From NCBI RefSeq assembly GCF_004000845.1, contig NZ_BIMA01000041.1, forward strand, positions 1 through 57,451: a DNA stretch of 57,451 nucleotides, in the 5' to 3' direction. The translations under genes and the position numbers were made by a program. This stretch comes from Paenibacillus koleovorans NBRC 103111 (GTDB lineage Bacteria > Bacillota > Bacilli > Paenibacillales > NBRC-103111). The notes beneath the pieces are model-generated. The model was not told where the DNA came from. It saw only the letters and a program-made list of their open reading frames with translations, and ran no database searches. The number at the start of each line of letters is the position of its first letter. Positions within the stretch are counted from its first letter, which is position 1. This document shows, one piece after another, positions 25,828 to 35,031 of this stretch.

Positions 25828-26661
25828 TTATACTGCGCCGTCGAACACGAACTCGGCTGCACCCGTCATATAGATGACGTTATCCGCCGCCCACTCAATG
25901 AGCAGGTCTCCGCCGGTCAGCGACACGGTTGCCGTCCGATCGGTTTTCCCATTCAGCACCGTCGCGACCAAAGTCGCGCAAGCGCCGGTCCCGCAAGCGA
26001 GCGTCGGTCCCGCTCCGCGCTCCCACACCCGCATATCGACGTGATCCCGGCTGCGGACGGTCGCAAACTCCACGTTCACCCGCTTCGGGAAAAGCTCATG
26101 TACTTCCAGCAGAGGGCCGTAGCGATGAAGATCGAATGAGGGAGCGTCCTCGACGAAAATCACGCTGTGTGGGTTGCCCATGGACACCGCCGTGAAGCGG
26201 AAATCCGCACCGTCGGCGTAGATCGGTCGGTCGATGACCGGATTCATATCGAGGGTCGTCGGAATCCGAAGCCCCTCCAGGATCGGCTCGCCCATGTTGA
26301 CGCGCACGCTAACCGTATGGCCGGCTTCGACTTGGAGCTGTACCGGCTGCACGCCGGCGCCGATCGTTTCTATAGTAAGCTCGCGCTTCTCCGTCAACCC
26401 GCGGTCGAACACGTATTTGGCTACGCAACGAATCGCATTGCCGCATTGCTCCGCCTCGGAGCCGTCGGCATTGATAATGCGCATGCTGAAATCGGCTTTC
26501 TCCGAAGGCAATATATACACGACGCCGTCCGCACCGATTCCGAAATGGCGGTCGCACCAACGCTTAGCCAGCTCGGCGTGATCGGCGGGCAATTCGGCTC
26601 TGTCGGCGATAACGATAAAGTCGTTGCCAAGACCCTGCATCTTCGTAAAGTTCATGCCCAT
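25828..26661 (-). CDS. dapF: Diaminopimelate epimerase
   Basis: A 277-residue enzyme of lysine and peptidoglycan precursor synthesis, interconverting LL- and meso-diaminopimelate. The two catalytic cysteines are in EQCGNAIRCV and LACGTGACAT. N-terminus MGMNFTKMQGLGNDFIV. AGGAG lies five bases before the first ATG; a second ATG two codons later is possible. A TATAAT at 26687-26692 on the minus strand may be its -10. It lies between the ATPase terminator and the YitJ-type gene. Confidence 0.96.
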   Translation of the reverse strand: MGMNFTKMQGLGNDFIVIADRAELPADHAELAKRWCDRHFGIGADGVVYILPSEKADFSMRIINADGSEAEQCGNAIRCVAKYVFDRGLTEKRELTIETIGAGVQPVQLQVEAGHTVSVRVNMGEPILEGLRIPTTLDMNPVIDRPIYADGADFRFTAVSMGNPHSVIFVEDAPSFDLHRYGPLLEVHELFPKRVNVEFATVRSRDHVDMRVWERGAGPTLACGTGACATLVATVLNGKTDRTATVSLTGGDLLIEWAADNVIYMTGAAEFVFDGAV

Positions 26662-26721
26662 CGACTCTCCTTTTCAATTAGCCTATATTATAGGGCAAAA
26701 CGGGTCCGGTGCATAGCAAAG

Positions 26722-26770
26722 AAAAAACCCGCCTGCCGGAGGAAGCAAGAGCTTCCCCGGCAAGCGGGTT
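26722..26770 (-). terminator. Strong terminator of the Ca2+-ATPase gene
   Basis: Minus strand: AACCCGCTTGCCGGGGAAGC pairs with GCTTCCTCCGGCAGGCGGGTT around a 4-base loop with one bulge, then runs into TTTTTTC. Confidence 0.9.
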
Positions 26771-26785
26771 CGGTGGAGAGCCGGG

Positions 26786-29572
26786 TCAGCGAGTGACCGG
26801 CTTCGAGCTGTATTTGATCGGCGGGCGTTTCGCCTTCTTGTTCGTCGACAGGACGCTGCCGAGTCCCATGAGAAACGTCGGGATACCGGCGAACACCAGA
26901 GCGATGACCCAATCGACTGTGCCGAGCGGCACTGTCTTGAAGATAGGCTGCAGCTGCTCGATATAGAGCACGCCCAGCATGAGGGCTAGCGACGACAACA
27001 CGGCGAGCACCAAATATTTGTTCTGCAGCGGATTGCGGTGGAAGATCGAGCGCGAGCTGCGGCAATCGAACACATGGATGAGCTGCGCCATCACGAGCGT
27101 TGCGAAGGCGACTGTCTGCGCATGCATGAGGTTATCCGCGCTGTCGGGATTGTCCCGGAGCGCGATCCAGAAGGCGGCGAGCGTACAAACGCCGATCAGA
27201 ATGCCGCGGCTGATGATCTTCCAGCCGAGCCGGCGCGCGAAGATGTTTTCCTTCGCGCCACGCGGTCTTTGCTGCATCAAGTCTTTCTCCGCTTGATCGA
27301 CGCCCAGCGCCATCGCCGGCAATCCGTCGGTCACGAGATTCACCCATAAAATTTGAATCGGTACAAGAGGCAGCGGCATGCCGGCCATCATCGCGAGGAA
27401 CATCGTCAAAATTTCCCCGACGTTCGAGGCAAGCAGGTAGCGGATAAATTTGCGGATGTTCTCGTAGATGCCCCGCCCTTCCTCGATGGCCGCCACGATC
27501 GTGGCGAAATTGTCGTCGCTCAGCACAAGCGCCGACGCTTCCTTCGACACGTCCGTGCCGCTGATGCCCATTGCGATGCCGATGTCGGACGCCTTGATCG
27601 CCGGCGCGTCGTTGACGCCGTCGCCGGTCATCGCGACGACATGGCCTTGCCGCTGCAGCGACTTCACGATGCGCAGCTTGTGCTCCGGCGACACGCGGGC
27701 GTAGACATAGATGTGCTCGACATCGGCGTCCAGCTCCTCGTCGCTCATCGCGGCCAGCTGCTGGCCGTTCACGCATTTGCCGCCGGTCGGCAGCATCCCG
27801 AGCTGCTTGGCGATCGCTTCCGCCGTCGCCTGGTGATCGCCGGTGATCATCACCGTCCGAATGCCCGCCCGGCGGCAAGTGGAGATCGCTTCGCGCACTT
27901 CCTTGCGCGGCGGATCGATCATCCCGGCGAGGCCGACGAAGACGAGCCCGCTCTCGAGCGTATGCACCGTATCGTCGCGATCGGTCGCCTTCAGCTCCTT
28001 GTACGCCATGCCAAGAACGCGAAGGGCGGAACGCGCCATGCCGAGATTCGCCGCCATCACCTTCTGCTTCAGCGTCGGCGTGAACGGGATCACCTTGCCC
28101 TCCCATAAAATATACGTACATTTCTCGGCAATGACGTCGGGGGCCCCTTTCGTATACAGCAGCCGGCCGCCTTGATGCTGGACGATGACAGACATCCGCT
28201 TGCGCTCCGAGTCGAACGGTATTTCTGTGATCCGCTTGTACAGCCCGTCGAGCGAGCTTGCCGTCACGCCACCCTTGGCACCCAACACAACAAGCGCGCC
28301 TTCCGTCGGATCGCCTTGCACGGACCAGATCGGCTTCACCGGCTCCTTCGAGCCTTTCTTCTTGACCTCAGGCAGCTCTTCGACGAGCGAGGCGTTGTTG
28401 CACAGCACGGCAATCTGCAGCAGCCGGCGCATCATCTGGTTGTTCCGCAGATCGACATGCTGCCCTCCGGTCGACGCCATGATTTGGCCCTGCGGATCGT
28501 AGCCTTCACCGGTCACTTCCAGCACGTCGCCGCCCATCCACACATGGGTGACGGTCATCTTGTTCTGCGTCAGCGTGCCGGTTTTGTCCGAGCAAATGAC
28601 GGATGAGCAGCCGAGCGTCTCCACTGACGGCAGCTTGCGCACGATCGCCTTGCGTTTGATCATCCGCTGGACGCCGAGCGCCAGAGCGATCGTCACGATT
28701 GCCGGCAGCCCCTCGGGGATGGCGGCTACCGCCAGGCTGACTCCGGCGAGGAACATCCCGTACGGCGGCTGGCCGTGCATGATGCCGGCGATCACGACGA
28801 CTATGGTCAGCCCGATGGCGACCGCGATAAGAATTTTGCCAAGCTGCTCCAAACGGTGCTGCAGCGGGGTTTCCATCGATTCGGTATTTTGGATCAAATC
28901 GGCGATTTTGCCCATCTCCGTTGCCATCCCTGTCCGTACGACGATGCCCTTGCCCGTTCCACGCGTTATCAGCGTACCCATAAAGCCGATGTTCTTCTGG
29001 TCGCCGAGCGGCACTTGATCGCCGTCAAGCGCATTCGTCAGCTTGCCGACCGGCACGGACTCCCCTGTCAGCGCGGACTCCTCGACATAGATCGAATTCG
29101 TCTCGAGGAACCGTACATCTGCGGGAATCCGGTCTCCGCTCTCGAGCAACACAACGTCCCCCGCCACCAATTCCCTAGCCGGGATCGTCGCTACTTGCCC
29201 GCTGCGCAGTACCTTGGCCGTCGGGGCCGATAGCTCCTTCAGCGCTCGCAGCGACCGCTCCGCGCGGAATTCCTGGATGAACCCGAGCACGCCGTTCATG
29301 ACGATGATGGCGACGATCGTAATCGAGTCCAAATACTCGCCCAGTAAACCCGAAATAAGCGTCGCGGCCATCAGCACCAGCACCATAAAATCTTTGAACT
29401 GCCCCAGAAACAGCGTAATGAGCGGTACGCCCTTCTTCTCCGACAGCTCGTTGAAGCCGAATCGGGTCAGCCTGTCCTGCGCTTCATCCTGAGATAATCC
29501 TTGAGACGGCCGTACCTGCTGCGCTTCCGCCGTTTCCTCCGGATTCAATTGATACCAAGGCTTCTCACTCAT
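26786..29572 (-). CDS. P2A-type calcium-translocating ATPase (YloB)
   Basis: A 928-residue cation pump. In order: N-terminal cation-ATPase region, TM pair near 60-105, actuator domain with [11 protein letters not shown], phosphorylation site [16 protein letters not shown]-binding domain ([12 protein letters not shown]), hinge [22 protein letters not shown] and six C-terminal TM helices with [16 protein letters not shown]. The residues in TM4 (AAIPEGLPA) and TM6 (NLVTDGLPA) are those of SERCA-type Ca2+ pumps. The start at 29572 follows AGAGGGG. It is divergent from rqcH, whereas B. subtilis yloA and yloB run in the same direction. Confidence 0.94.
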   Translation of the reverse strand: MSEKPWYQLNPEETAEAQQVRPSQGLSQDEAQDRLTRFGFNELSEKKGVPLITLFLGQFKDFMVLVLMAATLISGLLGEYLDSITIVAIIVMNGVLGFIQEFRAERSLRALKELSAPTAKVLRSGQVATIPARELVAGDVVLLESGDRIPADVRFLETNSIYVEESALTGESVPVGKLTNALDGDQVPLGDQKNIGFMGTLITRGTGKGIVVRTGMATEMGKIADLIQNTESMETPLQHRLEQLGKILIAVAIGLTIVVVIAGIMHGQPPYGMFLAGVSLAVAAIPEGLPAIVTIALALGVQRMIKRKAIVRKLPSVETLGCSSVICSDKTGTLTQNKMTVTHVWMGGDVLEVTGEGYDPQGQIMASTGGQHVDLRNNQMMRRLLQIAVLCNNASLVEELPEVKKKGSKEPVKPIWSVQGDPTEGALVVLGAKGGVTASSLDGLYKRITEIPFDSERKRMSVIVQHQGGRLLYTKGAPDVIAEKCTYILWEGKVIPFTPTLKQKVMAANLGMARSALRVLGMAYKELKATDRDDTVHTLESGLVFVGLAGMIDPPRKEVREAISTCRRAGIRTVMITGDHQATAEAIAKQLGMLPTGGKCVNGQQLAAMSDEELDADVEHIYVYARVSPEHKLRIVKSLQRQGHVVAMTGDGVNDAPAIKASDIGIAMGISGTDVSKEASALVLSDDNFATIVAAIEEGRGIYENIRKFIRYLLASNVGEILTMFLAMMAGMPLPLVPIQILWVNLVTDGLPAMALGVDQAEKDLMQQRPRGAKENIFARRLGWKIISRGILIGVCTLAAFWIALRDNPDSADNLMHAQTVAFATLVMAQLIHVFDCRSSRSIFHRNPLQNKYLVLAVLSSLALMLGVLYIEQLQPIFKTVPLGTVDWVIALVFAGIPTFLMGLGSVLSTNKKAKRPPIKYSSKPVTR

Positions 29573-29596
29573 CCGAGTCCCCTCTTTCCAAGAAAA

Positions 29597-29625
29597 TCTG
29601 TACAACCCTAAATGTATGCAGACAA
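29597..29625 (-). promoter_or_regulatory. Candidate promoter of the Ca2+-ATPase gene
   Basis: Minus strand: TTGTCT, 17 bases, TACAGA, just upstream of the ribosome binding site. The -10 is imperfect. Confidence 0.4.
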
Positions 29626-29701
29626 GCCGGGAAATAGCACCTTGTAAGGAAGAAGCGCAGCGGATCGAAGCGGGCAGGTCGTTTGTCAATCAAACTGTCC
29701 T

Positions 29702-29730
29702 TTGCTTTTTTGGCCGGAAGACTCTAAACT
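29702..29730 (+). promoter_or_regulatory. Candidate promoter of rqcH
   Basis: TTGCTT, 17 bases, TAAACT, 60 bases before the chosen rqcH start. Confidence 0.4.
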
Positions 29731-29789
29731 GGCAGTACGCGCTCGTAGCGGCAAAGCTCGGCGCATTTTCACAACTGGAGGAATCATTC

Positions 29790-31586
29790 ATGTCGCTAGA
29801 CGGTCTCGTCACCCGCGCCATTGCCCGAGAGCTGGAAGCGTGCGCCGGCGGCCGCATCCATAAAATCCATCAACCGTCGGAGCATGACGTCGTCCTGCAA
29901 ATTCGAGCGCAAGGCCGGAATTGCAAGCTGCTGCTCTCCGCTAATCCTACATATCCCCGCGCCCACCTGACCGAAGAGTCGTTCGTCAATCCAATGGAAG
30001 CGCCTATGTTCTGCATGCTGCTGCGCAAACATTGCGAGGGAGCGATACTCGAGGCGGTCAGCCAAGTGGGGATGGAGCGCGTCCTGCATTTCGATGTCCG
30101 CCAGCGGGACGAAGTAGGCGACATCAGCGTCAAACGTGTCATCGTTGAGCTGATGGGCCGGCACAGCAACATCATTCTGATGGACCCGAACACGGGCACC
30201 ATTCTGGACGGCATCCACCATGTCACCCCTGCGATCAGCATGTACCGAATCGTAATGCCGGGAAGCCAGTACGTCGCTCCGCCCGAGCAAGGAAAACAAA
30301 ATCCGCTGCAAATCGGAGATCGCCTATCCTTTGAAGAAGCTCTCAACAAGGTTGGAGAAACGGAAGCGAAGCAAGTCCGGCAGCAGCTCGTAGCGGCATT
30401 CAGCGGGTTAAGCCCATTGGTGGCCAAGGAACTCGTGTATCGCGCTAGCGCCAGTGAAGGTTCGAGCGCAGGTGCGGATGCAGCCAGTGTCGAGCCGTCC
30501 CTTGACTCCGTTTGGAACGCATTTCATAGCTCCATGTCAGCAGCCGCAGTTGATCGTTATTTTCCACAGATCGTGGATGACAGCAAAGGAAAATCGTATT
30601 TCTCCGTCGTGGAGCTGACTCATCTGACAAACGCAGCGCCTCAAGGCGTGCGGACGTATGGAGCGGTGAGTGAATGCCTCGAAGCCTTCTATGGCGATAA
30701 GGCGGTTCGGGACCTAACGAAGCAGCGGGGGGCCGATCTGACGCGGTTTCTGCAGAATGAGCGCAATAAAAACGAGAAAAAGCTGGACAAGCTTCAAGAG
30801 ACGGTCGAAGAGGCGAAGGATGCGGATAAATACCGGATCATGGGCGAGCTGCTCACTTCCTCCCTTCATTTGGCCAAAAAAGGAATGCGCTCCATCGAGG
30901 TCGTCAACTATTACGACGAAGAACAGGCTACGATAACGATCGAGCTGGATCCTCAGCTGACTCCGTCCGAGAATGCCCAACGCCAATTCCGCAAATATAC
31001 GAAAAGCAAAAACAGCCTAACGGTCGTCGCCGAGCAAATCCGCTCTACGGAAGAGGAGCTCGTTTACTTGAACACGCTGCTGCAGCAGTTGGACAGCGCC
31101 GGTCCCGGCGACATCGACGAGATCCGGGAAGAGTTGATCGAGCAAGGCTACGTGCGCGATCGGAACAAAAAAACGCGGAAGAAGAAAAAAACGCCGGACA
31201 AACCGACGCTCACCACCTATACATCCAGCGAGGGCTTCCCCCTCTATGTCGGGAAAAACAACAACCAGAACGAATATTTGACGAACCGGCTCGCCCAGTC
31301 GAACGATACTTGGCTGCACACGAAAGACATTCCGGGCTCCCATGTCGTCATCCGGGGCACCGGCTTCGGCGAGCCGACGCTGCACGAGGCGGCGATGCTG
31401 GCCGCTTACTACAGCCAGGCGAAGGCGTCCAGCCAAGTGCCGGTCGACTATACGCTGATCCGCCATGTGCGCAAGCCGAACGGCGCGAAACCCGGCTTCG
31501 TCATCTACGAGCAGCAGAAGACGCTGTACGTGACGCCTGATGAGCAGGCCGTCAAGCAGCTGGCTATGGGTGTGCGTACGGTATAA
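29790..31586 (+). CDS. rqcH: Ribosome quality control protein RqcH (Rqc2/NEMF, YloA/FbpA)
   Basis: A 598-residue NFACT protein that binds stalled 50S-peptidyl-tRNA complexes and drives C-terminal alanine tailing. NFACT-N (about 1-260) starts MSLDGLVTRAIARELEACAGGRIHKI with the conserved HSNIILMD region. Two long coiled coils follow (about 290-420), then a lysine-rich stretch (RNKKTRKKKKTPDKP, about 450) and the NFACT-R domain (GFPLYVGKNNNQNEYLT, DTWLHTKDIPGSHVVIR, about 475-598). GGAGG lies eight bases before the ATG at 29790; an upstream in-frame start is rejected for lack of a ribosome binding site. Confidence 0.95.
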   Translation: MSLDGLVTRAIARELEACAGGRIHKIHQPSEHDVVLQIRAQGRNCKLLLSANPTYPRAHLTEESFVNPMEAPMFCMLLRKHCEGAILEAVSQVGMERVLHFDVRQRDEVGDISVKRVIVELMGRHSNIILMDPNTGTILDGIHHVTPAISMYRIVMPGSQYVAPPEQGKQNPLQIGDRLSFEEALNKVGETEAKQVRQQLVAAFSGLSPLVAKELVYRASASEGSSAGADAASVEPSLDSVWNAFHSSMSAAAVDRYFPQIVDDSKGKSYFSVVELTHLTNAAPQGVRTYGAVSECLEAFYGDKAVRDLTKQRGADLTRFLQNERNKNEKKLDKLQETVEEAKDADKYRIMGELLTSSLHLAKKGMRSIEVVNYYDEEQATITIELDPQLTPSENAQRQFRKYTKSKNSLTVVAEQIRSTEEELVYLNTLLQQLDSAGPGDIDEIREELIEQGYVRDRNKKTRKKKKTPDKPTLTTYTSSEGFPLYVGKNNNQNEYLTNRLAQSNDTWLHTKDIPGSHVVIRGTGFGEPTLHEAAMLAAYYSQAKASSQVPVDYTLIRHVRKPNGAKPGFVIYEQQKTLYVTPDEQAVKQLAMGVRTV

Positions 31587-31631
31587 AAGTAAAAAACTTC
31601 TTCCCTCACACGGGTCCTTCGTCTGTCGTTT

Positions 31632-31710
31632 CAAATAACGGTCTGCCATAACGCTATTCTTCCAAATTCTCGGACTGACGCCCAAATAAGGTGTTTTCAT
31701 AACGTTATTT
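31632..31710. repeat. Two degenerate copies of an about 27-bp palindromic intergenic repeat
   Basis: Copy 1 (31632-31658) starts CAAATAACGGTCTGCC and ends ATAACGCTATT; copy 2 (31683-31710) starts CAAATAAGGTG and ends ATAACGTTATTT. Each has AAATAA(C)G facing CGnTATT as an imperfect inverted repeat, and they recur with a period of about 51 bases. They lie in the gap after rqcH and encode nothing visible. Confidence 0.5.
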
Positions 31711-31736
31711 AGGAGAGGTGCCTCTTAATCGATCGA

Positions 31737-31791
31737 ATATGCAAAAGCCATCCTGTCCTTCGCGCAGAAGGTACGGATGGCTTTTGCATAT
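31737..31791. terminator. Long perfect hairpin between convergent rqcH and ugd
   Basis: A 17-bp perfect stem (ATATGCAAAAGCCATCC and its complement) encloses a second short stem (CCTTC/GAAGG). Its position between convergent genes suggests a bidirectional terminator, although the U tract is interrupted (CTTTTGCATAT). Confidence 0.65.
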
Positions 31792-31796
31792 AATTA

Positions 31797-33095
31797 TCAG
31801 GGCCGGCCGATCGAGATATACCGAATGCCGTACTCCTTAAGCTGCTCCGCGCTGAACATGTTGCGTCCGTCCAGCACGAGCGGCTGACGAAGCAGGCGGG
31901 CGATCGTCGCCCAATCCAAGCTGCGGAACTCCGCCCAGTCGGTCGTGATGGCGACCGCGTCGGCACCTTCGACAGCCTCCTCGATCCTCTCGCATATCTT
32001 CACATGCGACAGCAGCCCGCGCGCTTTCCCGCCTGCGATCGGGTCATACGCGCTCACTTCCGCGCCTTTCTCCTGCAAGTACCGGATAATATCCAACGCC
32101 GGCGCATCGCGCAAGTCGTCGGTGTTCGGCTTGAACGCAAGCCCTAGCACGGCGATCCGCTTGCGATCGAGCGAGCCGTCCAGCGCGCGTTCGATGGAGT
32201 TGGCGAACTGGATGCGCTGCATCTGGTTCACCTGCATCGCCGAACGCAATATTTTGAAATCGTACTCAACCTGCTCCGCGATACGCAGTTGAGCGCGCGT
32301 GTCCTTCGGGAAACAAGAGCCGCCGTAGCCGATTCCTGCATTCAGAAAATGCGGCCCGATCCGCTTGTCCATCCCCATCCCTTGCGCGACGAGCGAGATG
32401 TCGGCTCCAACCTTGTCGCATACGTTCGCCATCTCGTTGATGAACGAAATTTTCACGGCGAGAAAAGCGTTCGAAGCATACTTGATCAGCTCCGCGCTCT
32501 CGCGGTCCGTCATCAGCACGGGACGGTCGAACGGCGCATACAACCCGCGAATCCGCTCGCCGGCTACGGCATCCGCTGCCCCGATGACGATCCGGTCGGC
32601 ATGGAACGTGTCATGGATCGCCGAACCTTCCCGCAGAAACTCCGGATTGGAGACAACTGCGGCCTCGACGCCGGAAGGCAAACCCTCGGCCAGCAACCGC
32701 TCCACCTTGCGCCCTGTCCCGACCGGAACCGTGCTTTTGATAACAATAGTCTTAGCCGACTCGATATGGGACGCCAGCTCCTGGACCGCGCTGTTCAGCT
32801 GCCGCAGGTCGACGTCGCCGCTCTCCAGCGGCGGCGTGCCGACCGCCAGGAAGACGATATCGGCGAAACGAACCGCCTCGGCGATACTCGTCGTGAAGCT
32901 CAGCCGTCCTTCCTTGGCATTGCGCTCCACCATGGCGTCCAAGCCCGGCTCATAGATCGGAATATCCGCCTGACGCAGCCGTTCGATTTTTGCGGCATCC
33001 CGGTCCACGCAGACGACCTCATGCCCGATGTCCGCCAAACAAGTCCCAGAAACAAGCCCGACATACCCGGTGCCAATTACCGCTACACGTTCCAT
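31797..33095 (-). CDS. ugd: UDP-glucose 6-dehydrogenase
   Basis: A 432-residue NAD-dependent enzyme oxidising UDP-glucose to UDP-glucuronate for acidic wall or capsule polymers. The Rossmann motif VIGTGYVGLVSG is at the N-terminus, the catalytic Cys in GYGGSCFPKDTRA (about 255-267), and the C-terminal UDP-binding domain has VLGLAFKPNTDDLRDAPAL. It follows galU by 64 bases, so product and substrate enzymes are adjacent. Other polysaccharide genes are not present nearby. Confidence 0.95.
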   Translation of the reverse strand: MERVAVIGTGYVGLVSGTCLADIGHEVVCVDRDAAKIERLRQADIPIYEPGLDAMVERNAKEGRLSFTTSIAEAVRFADIVFLAVGTPPLESGDVDLRQLNSAVQELASHIESAKTIVIKSTVPVGTGRKVERLLAEGLPSGVEAAVVSNPEFLREGSAIHDTFHADRIVIGAADAVAGERIRGLYAPFDRPVLMTDRESAELIKYASNAFLAVKISFINEMANVCDKVGADISLVAQGMGMDKRIGPHFLNAGIGYGGSCFPKDTRAQLRIAEQVEYDFKILRSAMQVNQMQRIQFANSIERALDGSLDRKRIAVLGLAFKPNTDDLRDAPALDIIRYLQEKGAEVSAYDPIAGGKARGLLSHVKICERIEEAVEGADAVAITTDWAEFRSLDWATIARLLRQPLVLDGRNMFSAEQLKEYGIRYISIGRP

Positions 33096-33159
33096 CCTAA
33101 TTAGTGCCAGCTCCTCTCCCCGATAGCCACTCGCCCTACGCTCCCATGCGTTCAGCAGC

Positions 33160-34044
33160 CTAGCTCCATTGCTTTACAAGCTCGCTCAAATAGGCCTTCA
33201 CCTGTGGCTGCAGGTCGCTCCGTCCCAGCGCGAACTCGATCGTCGCTTCGATGTAGCCGAACTTGTCGCCGACGTCGTAACGTTTGCCCTCGATGGAGTA
33301 CGCCAGCATCGACTGCTTGCGGTTCAGCACGCGCAGACCGTCGGTCAGCTGAATTTCGCCTCCGCGTCCCGGCTGGCAAGTTTCGAGAATCGGGAAAATG
33401 TCCGGATCCAGCACATAACGGCCGATGACCGCCTGATTGGACGGCGCCTCCTGCGGATCGGGCTTTTCCACCAAATCGGCGATATACGAGAACGGCCCGT
33501 CCGCAGCGATCGAATGATCCGGCGAGACGATCCCGTACTTGCCCACATCGGACCAAGGCACCTGCATCGTCGCAATGACCGAACGTCCATGCGTCTCATA
33601 GAGCCGCATCATTTCTTGCAAGCAAGGCGGGTCCTGATGGATGATGTCGTCCCCTAGCAAGACGGCGAACGGCTCGTCGCCGATAAACTTGCGGGCGCAC
33701 AGCACCGCATGGCCAAGGCCGAGCGGCTCCTTCTGACGAATATAGTGGATATCGACCATATTCGAAATGTCGCGGACGAGCTTGAGCAGCTCCGTATTTC
33801 CTTTGCCCTCCAGAATCGATTCCAGCTCGACGGATTTGTCGAAGTGGTCCTCGATCGCCCGCTTGTTCCGGCCGGTGACGATAATAATATCTTCAATGCC
33901 GGAAGCGATCGCCTCCTCGATAATATATTGAATCGCCGGCTTGTCCACGATCGGCAGCATTTCCTTCGGCTGCGCCTTCGTAGCGGGCAAAAATCGGGTG
34001 CCCAGTCCGGCTGCGGGCAAAATCGCTTTTTTGATCGGTTTCAT
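33160..34044 (-). CDS. galU: UTP-glucose-1-phosphate uridylyltransferase
   Basis: A 294-residue nucleotidyltransferase making UDP-glucose. AAGLGTRFLPATKAQPKEMLPI is the nucleotide-binding signature; LLGDDIIH and VEKPDPQEAPSN follow as expected, and GKRYDVGDKFGY is near the C-terminus. GGGGAGG precedes the ATG. It lies 27 bases after the PHP gene and before ugd, so the three probably form an operon. Confidence 0.96.
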   Translation of the reverse strand: MKPIKKAILPAAGLGTRFLPATKAQPKEMLPIVDKPAIQYIIEEAIASGIEDIIIVTGRNKRAIEDHFDKSVELESILEGKGNTELLKLVRDISNMVDIHYIRQKEPLGLGHAVLCARKFIGDEPFAVLLGDDIIHQDPPCLQEMMRLYETHGRSVIATMQVPWSDVGKYGIVSPDHSIAADGPFSYIADLVEKPDPQEAPSNQAVIGRYVLDPDIFPILETCQPGRGGEIQLTDGLRVLNRKQSMLAYSIEGKRYDVGDKFGYIEATIEFALGRSDLQPQVKAYLSELVKQWS

Positions 34045-34071
34045 CTGTAGTTGGTCCTCCCCAAACTTTAT

Positions 34072-34929
34072 CTATTGTTGTTGCTCGCGCGTTCTGCAAG
34101 CTTGCAGACGCTCCAAAACATCGGCTCCGATGCGCCGGGAGCCGATAGGCGCGTGGAATTCATGGCCGCCTCGCTCGCCGTGAAAATCCGAACCCGCCGT
34201 AACGAGGCAGCCCAGACGCTCCGCCATCGCCGCATAACGCTCCTCTTCCTCCGGCGAATGGTCGGAGTGATAAGCCTCGATGCCAGAGGCGCCGTACTGC
34301 ACGATTCGCTCCACAAGCGAGTCGTTGCCGTACAAGCCAGGATGCGCGACGACCGCAACGCCGCCCGCCTCCCGGATCCAATCGACCGCTTCGAACGAGG
34401 TAACCCGGTGCGAATGCGCATGCGCCGCTCCGTTCCGCCCCAAATACCGGTCGAACGCTTCGGCGATCGAGCCGACGTAGCCCTTGTTCAGAAGCGCTTC
34501 GGCGATATGCGGTCGGCCGATCGATTCGTCCGGCTGCACTCCTTTGCCGGCCTGGGCGATCACCTCGTCCATCGTGATCGCAATACCAAGCGCGTTCAGC
34601 TTTTCTACGATTTTCAAGTTGCGGCTCTCTCGCCCATCTCTCAATTGTTGAAGCCGATTCAAGAAGAGCGAATCCGTCCTATCGATATAATAGCCCAAAA
34701 TATGTATGTCTAGCCCGTTCTCTACTGTACTGATCTCGACGCCCGGGATCACATGGATGCCAAGCGCCTCTCCCGCAAGAATCGCATTGGCCACTCCCGC
34801 CACCGTATCGTGGTCCGTAATGGCGATCCCGTACAACCCGGCAGCCTTCGCCATCCGGACATTGTCCTCGGGCAGCTGCGTGCCGTCGGATGCGGTCGTG
34901 TGCATATGCAAATCGACTTCGTTCCTCAT
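34072..34929 (-). CDS. PHP-domain phosphoesterase (RNase AM/TrpH-like)
   Basis: A 285-residue PHP protein. Metal-binding histidines are in VDLHMHTTASDGT, ITDHDTVAG, VVAHPGLYG and TAGSDFHGE, the full PHP set. Family members of this size hydrolyse 3',5'-nucleotide bisphosphates and the 5' ends of short RNAs; polymerase-associated PHP domains are larger. GGAGGCATCGGC precedes the ATG. It is the first gene of the operon with galU and ugd; a functional link to these is not evident. Confidence 0.85.
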   Translation of the reverse strand: MRNEVDLHMHTTASDGTQLPEDNVRMAKAAGLYGIAITDHDTVAGVANAILAGEALGIHVIPGVEISTVENGLDIHILGYYIDRTDSLFLNRLQQLRDGRESRNLKIVEKLNALGIAITMDEVIAQAGKGVQPDESIGRPHIAEALLNKGYVGSIAEAFDRYLGRNGAAHAHSHRVTSFEAVDWIREAGGVAVVAHPGLYGNDSLVERIVQYGASGIEAYHSDHSPEEEERYAAMAERLGCLVTAGSDFHGERGGHEFHAPIGSRRIGADVLERLQACRTREQQQ

Positions 34930-34960
34930 GCCGATGCCTCCGTCTTCATCCTAACCATCC

Positions 34961-34977
34961 AATGTTAAGCCAACATT
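34961..34977. promoter_or_regulatory. Inverted repeat upstream of the PHP-galU-ugd operon
   Basis: AATGTT, five bases, AACATT, 32 bases upstream of the PHP start codon. It could be an operator; no regulator is assigned. Confidence 0.3.
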
Positions 34978-35031
34978 AACCGCGCGCCTGTTTTTGATGA
35001 AATTTTTCTCCGCACGTGGCGTTGCCCCCTG

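Noticed and set aside
23969-25873. 634-codon open frame on the plus strand
   Set aside because: It lies antisense to the clearly conserved YitJ-type gene; its translation is rich in Arg/His without domain pattern, as expected for a GC-rich complementary frame.
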